Part shown: in pieces, positions 1 to 4,819 of the stretch
How the letters are laid out: every line of letters begins with the position of its first letter
Position numbering within the stretch: the stretch's first letter is position 1
Assembly: GCA_002785585.1 (NCBI GenBank)
Contig: PEUI01000362.1
Coordinates: 1 to 7,311 of the forward strand
Reading direction: 5' to 3'
Length of the DNA: 7,311 bases
DNA from: Lysobacterales bacterium CG02_land_8_20_14_3_00_62_12
Lineage (GTDB): Bacteria; Pseudomonadota; Gammaproteobacteria; Xanthomonadales; Ahniellaceae
Program-made: the position numbers and the translations under genes
Notes under the pieces: model-generated
What the model was told of the DNA's origin: nothing
The model's database searches: none
What the model saw: the letters and a program-made list of their open reading frames with translations, nothing else

Positions 1-75
1 GTCGGACTATGTGACGCTTTGTGCAACGACGCAGGCGGGCGATAAGAACCAGCAAGATGGGTAAGTTATTTCTGC

Positions 76-102
76 GCGACGCCTAAGTGGGTGCGGCGTC
101 GC
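76..102. repeat. GC-rich inverted repeat, 8-bp arms
   Basis: GCGACGCC (76-83) and GGCGTCGC (95-102) are perfect reverse complements around an 11-base loop. The repeat begins 12 bases after a possible upstream stop codon (TAA 62-64). It could be the stem of a terminator for an upstream gene, but there is no T tract after either arm on either strand, so an intrinsic terminator is not supported. An operator or a chance repeat in GC-rich DNA are the alternatives. Confidence 0.3.
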
Positions 103-204
103 CGCGTTGCCGGCAGTGCCCAATGCGGCCGCCGACGCCACCGGCTTGGCCGCCCGTCGCCGCCATTCAAGCGGCATACAAACGCTCGATTCACTATCAG
201 CGCG

Positions 205-217
205 GCGACGGCGTCGC
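205..217. repeat. Short palindrome upstream of leucine dehydrogenase
   Basis: GCGACG and CGTCGC flank a single G, giving a perfect 6-bp-arm palindrome about 83 bases before the leucine dehydrogenase start. The octamer GGCGTCGC at 210-217 is identical to the right arm of the 76-102 hairpin. This could be a regulator binding site, but no regulator is known for it and GC-rich composition makes chance plausible. Confidence 0.25.
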
Positions 218-287
218 TACACTGCGCGCCTTCGCTCTGCCGCTGCGATTGCCGACGGTGGTGCCGATGTCGTTTTCTATCCGCACT

Positions 288-291
288 GGAG
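288..291 (+). promoter_or_regulatory. Ribosome binding site of leucine dehydrogenase
   Basis: GGAG lies 8 bases before the ATG at 300. Together with the family N-terminus beginning at that ATG, it decides the start against the in-frame ATGs at 87 and 267. Confidence 0.65.
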
Positions 292-299
292 TTTCGGTC

Positions 300-1403
300 A
301 TGATTTTCGACGCACTCACTACCTTCGGCCACGAGCAAGTGGTCTATTGCCATAACAAAGACGCGGGTCTCAAGGCGATCATCGCCATCCACAATACGGT
401 GTTGGGACCAGCCTTGGGCGGCTTGCGCATGTGGCCTTACAAAACCGAGCAGGACGCGCTCAACGACGTGCTGCGGCTATCGCGTGGCATGACTTACAAA
501 GCGGCGGTCTCCGGGCTCAATCTGGGGGGCGGCAAGGGCGTCATCATCGGCGATCCGAATACCGATAAATCCGAAGCCTTGTTCCGCGCCTTTGGCCGGT
601 TCGTCAACTCGCTCAACGGCCGTTACATCACCGCCGAAGATGTCGGTATCGATGTCAACGATATGGAGTGGGTACTCAAAGAAACCGAATACGTTACCGG
701 TGTGCACCAGGTGCACGGCGGTTCCGGCGACCCTTCGCCGTTTACCGCCTACGGTGCGGTGCAGGGGCTGATGGCGGCGTTGCAAGCCAGGTTCGGCAAC
801 GAAGAAGTCGGCAAGTACAGTTACGCCGTGCAGGGTATCGGCCACGTCGGCATGGAGTTCGTCAAACTGTTGCGCGAGCAGGGTGCCAAGGTGTTTGTCA
901 CCGACATCAATGCCGACTCGGTGCAGCGTGCCGTTGATGACCATGGCTGCGAGGCGGTGGCGCTGGACGACATTTACGATGTTGCTGCCGATGTCTATTC
1001 GCCGTGCGCGCTCGGCGGAACGGTCAATCACGCCACCATCCCGCGCTTCAAGTTCAAGCTGATTTGTGGCGCCGCCAACAATCAATTGGCGACCGAAGAT
1101 TGCGGCGACGAAGTCGAGCGCCGCGGCATCTTGTACGCGCCGGACTACGCGGTGAATGCGGGTGGCCTGATGAATGTTTCGCTGGAAATCGACGGCTACA
1201 ACATCGAGCGGGCGCGGCGCATGATGCGCACCATTTATCAGAATCTCGGCAAGATTTTCGCCATTGCCAAGCGCGACGGCATTCCCACCTACCGCGCCGC
1301 TGATCGTCTGGCCGAAGAGCGCATCGCTACCATCGGCAAGATTCGGCTGCCGCACATGGGGCAATCGGGCACCCGCTTCCTTGGTCGAATGCGCGGCCTG
1401 TAG
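300..1403 (+). CDS. ldh: Leucine dehydrogenase (Glu/Leu/Phe/Val dehydrogenase family)
   Basis: This enzyme oxidatively deaminates leucine (and usually valine and isoleucine) to the branched-chain 2-oxoacid with NAD+, in the cytoplasm. The 367-residue product has the usual family length. The substrate lysine is K67 in MTYK and the catalytic lysine is K79 in the GLNLGGGK loop; the catalytic aspartate is D114 in TAEDVG. The Rossmann glycine motif GIGHVG is at 179-184, and D202 ends the second strand, as expected for NAD preference. SPCALG and the APDYAVNAGG segment are also family hallmarks. The start at 300 (MIFDALTTFGHEQ) is chosen because homologues begin in this way and a GGAG site precedes it; the frame is open 71 codons further upstream, but that part is unlike any dehydrogenase. 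An acyl-CoA dehydrogenase follows 15 bases downstream, which fits leucine catabolism. A valine or phenylalanine preference cannot be excluded from sequence alone. Confidence 0.93.
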   Translation: MIFDALTTFGHEQVVYCHNKDAGLKAIIAIHNTVLGPALGGLRMWPYKTEQDALNDVLRLSRGMTYKAAVSGLNLGGGKGVIIGDPNTDKSEALFRAFGRFVNSLNGRYITAEDVGIDVNDMEWVLKETEYVTGVHQVHGGSGDPSPFTAYGAVQGLMAALQARFGNEEVGKYSYAVQGIGHVGMEFVKLLREQGAKVFVTDINADSVQRAVDDHGCEAVALDDIYDVAADVYSPCALGGTVNHATIPRFKFKLICGAANNQLATEDCGDEVERRGILYAPDYAVNAGGLMNVSLEIDGYNIERARRMMRTIYQNLGKIFAIAKRDGIPTYRAADRLAEERIATIGKIRLPHMGQSGTRFLGRMRGL

Positions 1404-1418
1404 AGCGATCTTCAAGCC

Positions 1419-2576
1419 ATGGAAGCATTCAGTCTCGGTGAAGATCTCGACCAGTTGCGCACCGCCGTGCGCGCTTTTGCCGAGCATGAAATCGCGCCGC
1501 GTGCCGAGCAGATCGACCGCGACAACTTGTTCCCGACCGATCTCTGGCGCAAGTTGGGCGACCTGGGTCTGCTCGGTCTCACCATTCCGGGCGCCTACGG
1601 TGGTTCCGATCTGGGTTACCTGGCGCACCTGGTGGCGATGGAAGAAATCTCCCGGGCGTCGGGTTCGGTGGGGTTGTCCTACGGCGCGCACTCCAACCTG
1701 TGTGTGCAAAATCTCTATCGCAATGCCACCACGTCGCAGCGTGAGCGCTATCTGCCGAAACTTTGCAGTGGCGAGCACGTTGGTGCGCTGGCGATGAGCG
1801 AGCCCGGTGCTGGGTCCGATGTCGTCGGAGCGATGGCCTGCCGCGCCGAACTCAAGGGCGATCATTTCATCGCCAACGGCAGCAAGATGTGGATTACCAA
1901 CGGCCCCGATGCCGATGTGTTGATCGTCTACATGCGCACCGCTGGGCGCGAGTTGAAAGCGCGCGCAATGAGCGCCTTTATCGTCGAAAAAGGCATGCCT
2001 GGCTTTCGCACCGCACAGAAGCTGGACAAGCTCGGCATGCGTGGCTCCAATACCTGCGAACTGGTATTCGAAGATTGTGCGATCCCCGCCGAGAACCTGC
2101 TGGGCGAACTCAATCAGGGCGTCAAAGTGTTGATGAATGGACTCAACAGTGAACGCCTGGTATTGACCGGTGGCCCGCTCGGCTTGATGCAATCCGCGCT
2201 GGAAGTTGCCCTGGCCTACGTGCGCGAACGCAAGCAGTTCGACCAGCCGATTGGTACTTTTGGCATCATGCAGGCCAAAATTGCCGACATGTACACGGCC
2301 TTGCAGAGTTCGCGCGCATTTGCCTACCGGGTCGCTGCGGATTACGACCGTGGCCGATACTCACGGATCGATCCCGCCGCTTGTCTGTTGCAAGCCTCGC
2401 GATCAGCGGTCGCGGTCACCCTGGAAGCGCTGCAGTGTCTGGGCGGCAATGGCTACATCAACGACTACCCCACGGGTCGTCTGCTGCGCGATGCCAAGCT
2501 CTATGAAATTGGCGCCGGCACCAATGAAATTCGCCGCATGCTGATCGGCCGCGAGTTGTTCGCCGGGCGCCATTGA
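1419..2576 (+). CDS. ivd: Isovaleryl-CoA dehydrogenase
   Basis: This FAD flavoenzyme oxidises isovaleryl-CoA to 3-methylcrotonyl-CoA in leucine degradation and passes electrons to electron-transferring flavoprotein. The 385-residue product is full length. It carries the nearly invariant isovaleryl-type segments GLSYGAHSNLC (85-95), MSEPGAGSDVV (126-136), WITNGPDADVLIVY (158-171), KLDKLGMRGSNTCEL (201-215) and LGGNGYIND (341-349). The catalytic base is predicted to be E245 in GLNSERLVL, the position used by isovaleryl-CoA dehydrogenases. At the C-terminal site where most acyl-CoA dehydrogenases have glutamate, the sequence reads YEIGAGTNE, with alanine, again the isovaleryl pattern. The ATG at 1419 matches where the conserved N-terminal helix begins. 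The Shine-Dalgarno is weak (AGAG 1402-1405, 13 bases away), so translation may be coupled to the upstream gene. The usual partners (methylcrotonyl-CoA carboxylase, methylglutaconyl-CoA hydratase) do not follow here. Confidence 0.95.
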   Translation: MEAFSLGEDLDQLRTAVRAFAEHEIAPRAEQIDRDNLFPTDLWRKLGDLGLLGLTIPGAYGGSDLGYLAHLVAMEEISRASGSVGLSYGAHSNLCVQNLYRNATTSQRERYLPKLCSGEHVGALAMSEPGAGSDVVGAMACRAELKGDHFIANGSKMWITNGPDADVLIVYMRTAGRELKARAMSAFIVEKGMPGFRTAQKLDKLGMRGSNTCELVFEDCAIPAENLLGELNQGVKVLMNGLNSERLVLTGGPLGLMQSALEVALAYVRERKQFDQPIGTFGIMQAKIADMYTALQSSRAFAYRVAADYDRGRYSRIDPAACLLQASRSAVAVTLEALQCLGGNGYINDYPTGRLLRDAKLYEIGAGTNEIRRMLIGRELFAGRH

Positions 2577-2598
2577 GGCGGGCGCGCTGCGCTGATTC

Positions 2599-2619
2599 GC
2601 CAGGCTTCTTTGGGCTGGC
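2599..2619. terminator. Weak hairpin between convergent genes
   Basis: GCCAG (2599-2603) and CTGGC (2615-2619) form a 5-bp stem with an 11-base loop in the 62-base gap between the stop codons of ivd and the WYL regulator. Transcription from both sides must end near here, so a bidirectional terminator is expected. This hairpin is short and lacks a T tract on either side, so the call is tentative. Confidence 0.2.
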
Positions 2620-2638
2620 CTCGGTAATCGGCCGTCGC

Positions 2639-3625
2639 TCAGGGCGTGCTGGGCTCGTAGCCGTTCAGCGCCAGGCGCAGTTGGATGCGCGCCTCTTCGC
2701 GCAACGCGACCGGCGCGATGATTTCGGCGTCGGGGCCGTAGCGCAATACATCCATCAGTAGTTCGCGGGCACTGGCATAGGGCAGACGCAGTTCGTAGTG
2801 GCCGTCGTCCAGCAGGTGGCCTTCCTGCTTCGAATGCCAGTGTTCGTCGGCAACCCAGCGTGCGGCGCGAGGTGAAAATCGGATCGTCGCCCAGGCTTTG
2901 GGGGCACCGGAAAAAATGCCATAACCGCCAGCTAAGTGGCTGTCGAGATCGGCGTCGGCGACATCCAGCGCCGCCTCGCTGCCATGCAAGACCGGTTTCA
3001 AGATGCGATCCAACGAAAAACTGCGCAGGCCTTCGCGTTCATGGTCATACGCATCCAGATACCAGTTTTCGCGGTAATGGGTGAGCCGCTGCGGACTGAC
3101 CAAGCGCTCGCTGTCCTGATTGGTGGAGCGGGCGCGATAGCGAAACTTCAGGCGCCGTCGCTCGAGTACGGCGCCAGCGACCATCCGAAAGGCGGTTTCA
3201 TCCAGTTGGCGCGACAAACTTCGAGTGACGCGAATGCGCTCGATCGGCCACCGTTTGCCGCCACTTTGTTCGGCGAGCAGTTTTTCGATGCGATGGCGCA
3301 GCGGCGCCAGTGTGCCGGATAGCACCGTGCCGCCGGTACTGGCAAGCAATTGGTGCATGGCCAGCAGCGCCTCGAGCTCACCGGAGGACAGCCACAGACC
3401 AGGTAGTTCAAAAGTCTCAGCGGCTTCGCTCGGATAGCAAAAGCTGGCCTCGGCTTCGCTGCCGCCTTCGATCGGGGCGCCAAGGGCGTCGCGCAGAAAC
3501 GCGATATCACGATAGATGGTGGCGCGCGAGCACTCCAGTTCATCTTGCAAATGTTGCAGGCGGACCGGGTAGCGGGCACTTTGCAACAAGCGGTGCAATT
3601 TGAGCAAACGTTCGTAGCGATCCAT
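2639..3625 (-). CDS. WYL-domain transcriptional regulator (YafY type)
   Basis: This is a predicted cytoplasmic DNA-binding regulator of 328 residues, normal for the family. The N-terminal winged helix-turn-helix spans about residues 1-60; ELECSRATIYRDIAFLRDAL (30-49) contains the recognition helix. A linker (about 75-130) precedes the WYL domain (about 145-215), whose namesake motif is W188-Y189-L190 within ENWYLDAY, followed by the basic FSLDRI segment. The C-terminal WCX-like region (about 240-320) ends in LRYGPDAEIIAP-type sequence. WYL domains are thought to sense ligands such as nucleotides or nucleic acids, and the family includes activators and repressors of housekeeping, DNA-damage and phage-defence genes; the target here is unknown. 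The gene converges on ivd and is divergent from the oxidase operon. The start at 3625 puts a short GGA motif 7 bases upstream and fits the family N-terminus (MDRYERLLKL). Confidence 0.88.
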   Translation of the reverse strand: MDRYERLLKLHRLLQSARYPVRLQHLQDELECSRATIYRDIAFLRDALGAPIEGGSEAEASFCYPSEAAETFELPGLWLSSGELEALLAMHQLLASTGGTVLSGTLAPLRHRIEKLLAEQSGGKRWPIERIRVTRSLSRQLDETAFRMVAGAVLERRRLKFRYRARSTNQDSERLVSPQRLTHYRENWYLDAYDHEREGLRSFSLDRILKPVLHGSEAALDVADADLDSHLAGGYGIFSGAPKAWATIRFSPRAARWVADEHWHSKQEGHLLDDGHYELRLPYASARELLMDVLRYGPDAEIIAPVALREEARIQLRLALNGYEPSTP

Positions 3626-3669
3626 GGCGGCGTCCAGTGGCGATCAAAGATAGTGAACCATCAATAACA

Positions 3670-3717
3670 GTGCGGCGGGCGACATCGGTAGCCTGAGCGC
3701 CGTGGCCATCGCCGCAC
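3670..3717 (+). repeat. Long-range inverted repeat, possible antiterminator stem
   Basis: GTGCGGCG (3670-3677) and CGCCGCAC (3710-3717) are perfect 8-bp reverse complements separated by 32 bases, in the gap between the divergent WYL regulator and coxB. The right arm is shared with the terminator-like hairpin at 3710-3733, so in RNA the two structures would exclude each other. It could also be a double-stranded operator site, or chance. Confidence 0.3.
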
Positions 3718-3733
3718 CTGCCTGCGGCGTTTT
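3710..3733 (+). terminator. Terminator-like hairpin upstream of coxB
   Basis: CGCCGCA (3710-3716) and TGCGGCG (3723-3729) form a perfect 7-bp GC-rich stem with a 6-base loop, followed directly by TTTT (3730-3733) and then GGTTG. This is the shape of a short intrinsic terminator reading on the plus strand. No plus-strand gene ends just before it, because the neighbour is the start of a minus-strand gene. It could block plus-strand read-through from ivd into the oxidase operon, or act as an attenuator if coxB has a promoter further upstream. The T tract is short, so efficiency is uncertain. Confidence 0.4.
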
Positions 3734-3735
3734 GG

Positions 3736-3765
3736 TTGCCGGTCGGGCCGACTGCCAGCTATCAT
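3736..3765 (+). promoter_or_regulatory. Candidate sigma70-type promoter for the cox operon
   Basis: TTGCCG (3736-3741, four of six to TTGACA) and TATCAT (3760-3765, five of six to TATAAT) are separated by 18 bases. Transcription would start near 3772 and give a leader of roughly 140 bases before coxB. The arms CTGCCA (3752-3757) and TGGCAG (3773-3778) straddle the -10 box and could be an operator. The assignment rests on consensus matching alone. Confidence 0.35.
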
Positions 3766-3772
3766 GCCGCCT

Positions 3773-3807
3773 TGGCAGCGGCGATGCCACTTGAACCAGC
3801 GCTGCCA
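3773..3807 (+). repeat. Possible 5' stem-loop of the cox operon transcript
   Basis: TGGCAGCG (3773-3780) and CGCTGCCA (3800-3807) are perfect 8-bp reverse complements around a 19-base loop. If transcription starts near 3772 as the candidate promoter suggests, this stem would sit at the very 5' end of the mRNA, where it could protect against decay. The left arm can also pair with CTGCCA at 3752-3757. Confidence 0.3.
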
Positions 3808-3883
3808 TCCACACCCGAATGGTCGCCCGGTGCGCGCAGATTGTGTGCCGCCTGGGCAGTATTCACCTTATCGAACGCTTGCT

Positions 3884-3903
3884 CCGGCATTGCCGGGATT
3901 GGA
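3884..3903 (+). promoter_or_regulatory. coxB ribosome binding site with adjacent small hairpin
   Basis: GGA at 3901-3903 is 6 bases before the coxB ATG at 3910. Just upstream, CCGGC (3884-3888) and GCCGG (3892-3896) form a tight 5-bp stem with a 3-base loop. The site supports the start at 3910 over the in-frame TTG at 3736. Confidence 0.45.
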
Positions 3904-3909
3904 CTGACC

Positions 3910-4809
3910 ATGACCGCAACAAGACTCCGTTTGCTTCGCCTGATCGCCGTGCCGGTTGCTTTGGTCGGCAGCCTGGCGGTGTCGGCCGATCCGCCCGTGC
4001 GCTGGCAGCTCAATATGACCGAAGGCGCTTCGCAGGCTAGCCAGTCGGCGCACGATTTGCACATGATGACGTTCCTGCTGTGTTGTGCCATCGGCGTCAT
4101 CGTCTACGGCATGATGTTCTTCTCGGTCTGGAAGTTCCGTAAATCCAAGGGCGCGGTGCCAGCCAAGTGGAGCCACAACAACATGGCCGAAGCGGTGCTG
4201 ACCGTGGTGCCGGCGCTGATCCTGATGGCGATGGCCTGGCCTGCCACCAAAGTGATGCTGGCCGCCGCCGACACCGCCAATTCGGCGATGACCATCAAGA
4301 TCACCGGTTACCAGTGGAAATGGCGCTATGAGTACGTCGGCACGCCGGTCAGCTTTTTCAGTTCGCTGAAGCGGGATTCCGCGGAGGCCCGGCGCCTGGG
4401 CTCGGGCATCGACCCTTACGCGATCGATAACTACTTGCTGGATGTCGATCATCCGCTGGTGCTACCGGCCGATACCAAAGTGCGCTTCGTGCTCACCGCC
4501 GAAGACGTGATTCACTCTTGGTGGGTGCCGGAACTCGGTTGGAAGCAAGACGCTATTCCCGGCATCATCAACGACAATTGGACCCGGGTCAGCAAGCCCG
4601 GAATCTATCGCGGTCAATGCGCGGAACTTTGCGGCAAAGACCACGGCTTCATGCCGATCGTCGTGGAAGTCAAGAGCCAGGCCGAATACGCGCAATGGTT
4701 TGCCGACCAGCAGGCGGCCGCAACACCGCCCGCAGCGGTCGCCGCAGCGGCCGTGGCTGCTGCGGAAACCACCGACCTGGCAGCGCCCGCTGCCAGCCAA
4801 CTGAATTGA
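3910..4809 (+). CDS. coxB: Cytochrome c oxidase subunit II
   Basis: Subunit II of the aa3-type terminal oxidase takes electrons from cytochrome c at its periplasmic CuA centre and passes them to heme a in subunit I. The 299-residue precursor has a basic, hydrophobic signal sequence (1-26, likely cleavage after AVSA), two membrane helices (about 50-74 and 93-119), the aromatic electron-entry motif GYQWKWRY (133-140) and a cupredoxin domain. All CuA ligands are visible: H202 in VIHSWW, and C237, E239, C241, H245 and M248 in GQCAELCGKDHGFM. There is no CXXCH motif, so this is not the cytochrome c-fused type; instead the protein ends in an Ala/Pro-rich tail (268-299). The start at 3910 is chosen because the signal peptide begins there and GGA lies 6 bases before. 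The frame is open 58 codons further upstream, but that part resembles neither a signal peptide nor the family. coxA follows after 10 bases. Confidence 0.95.
   Translation: MTATRLRLLRLIAVPVALVGSLAVSADPPVRWQLNMTEGASQASQSAHDLHMMTFLLCCAIGVIVYGMMFFSVWKFRKSKGAVPAKWSHNNMAEAVLTVVPALILMAMAWPATKVMLAAADTANSAMTIKITGYQWKWRYEYVGTPVSFFSSLKRDSAEARRLGSGIDPYAIDNYLLDVDHPLVLPADTKVRFVLTAEDVIHSWWVPELGWKQDAIPGIINDNWTRVSKPGIYRGQCAELCGKDHGFMPIVVEVKSQAEYAQWFADQQAAATPPAAVAAAAVAAAETTDLAAPAASQLN
4777..4796 (+). repeat. Strong hairpin inside the end of coxB
   Basis: CTGGCAGC (4777-4784) and GCTGCCAG (4789-4796) form a perfect 8-bp stem with the 4-base loop GCCC. It lies in the Ala-rich tail codons, ends 10 bases before the coxB stop and 23 bases before the coxA start. 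No T tract follows, so it is not an intrinsic terminator. A second, weaker stem (CCGCAGC 4742-4748 with GCTGCGG 4759-4765) precedes it. It may influence mRNA processing, stability or coxA translation. Confidence 0.45.
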
Positions 4810-4813
4810 GGGA
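4809..4813 (+). promoter_or_regulatory. Ribosome binding site of coxA
   Basis: AGGGA lies 6 bases before the coxA ATG at 4820 and begins on the last base of the coxB stop codon. It is one of the clearest Shine-Dalgarno sites in the window, with the coxC site close behind. That fits high translation of subunit I coupled to coxB. Confidence 0.7.
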
Positions 4814-4819
4814 AGAATC

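Larger units (their letters stand above)
1..299. other. Leader region upstream of leucine dehydrogenase
   Basis: No complete gene is supported here. The plus-strand frame starting at base 2 is open for 20 codons to a TAA at 62-64 and ends in a polar, charged stretch (QAGDKNQQDG). It could be the C-terminal tail of a gene lying mostly outside the window, but it is too short to identify. The leucine dehydrogenase frame stays open upstream to base 87, but that part encodes an Arg/Pro/Ala-rich sequence unlike the family N-terminus and is probably untranslated. The region holds a GC-rich hairpin (76-102) and a short palindrome (205-217). I could not pick a convincing -35/-10 pair. Confidence 0.5.

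Noticed and set aside
87..299. A 71-codon N-terminal extension of leucine dehydrogenase
   Set aside because: Homologues start at the MIFD position (300), a GGAG site supports it, and the extension is Arg/Pro/Ala-rich without family similarity.
477..2192. A 571-codon minus-strand open frame opposite ldh and ivd
   Set aside because: It lies wholly antisense to two well-conserved enzymes; its His/Gln/Arg-rich product shows no recognisable domain. Long antisense frames are common opposite GC-rich genes with strong third-position bias.
2577..2638. A strong bidirectional terminator between ivd and the WYL regulator
   Set aside because: Only 5-bp or shorter stems are present and no T tract, so it is kept as a low-confidence hairpin rather than a firm terminator.
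3626..3700. A promoter for the WYL regulator on the minus strand
   Set aside because: TATCTT (complement of 3647-3652) is a passable -10, but no acceptable -35 lies at the right distance.
3736..3909. A 58-codon N-terminal extension of CoxB from a TTG start
   Set aside because: A standard signal peptide begins at 3910 with a ribosome site just before it; the extension overlaps the candidate promoter and repeats.
3868..4452. A 194-codon minus-strand frame opposite coxB
   Set aside because: It is antisense to coxB with no recognisable motif or convincing ribosome site; its composition is that of a shadow frame.
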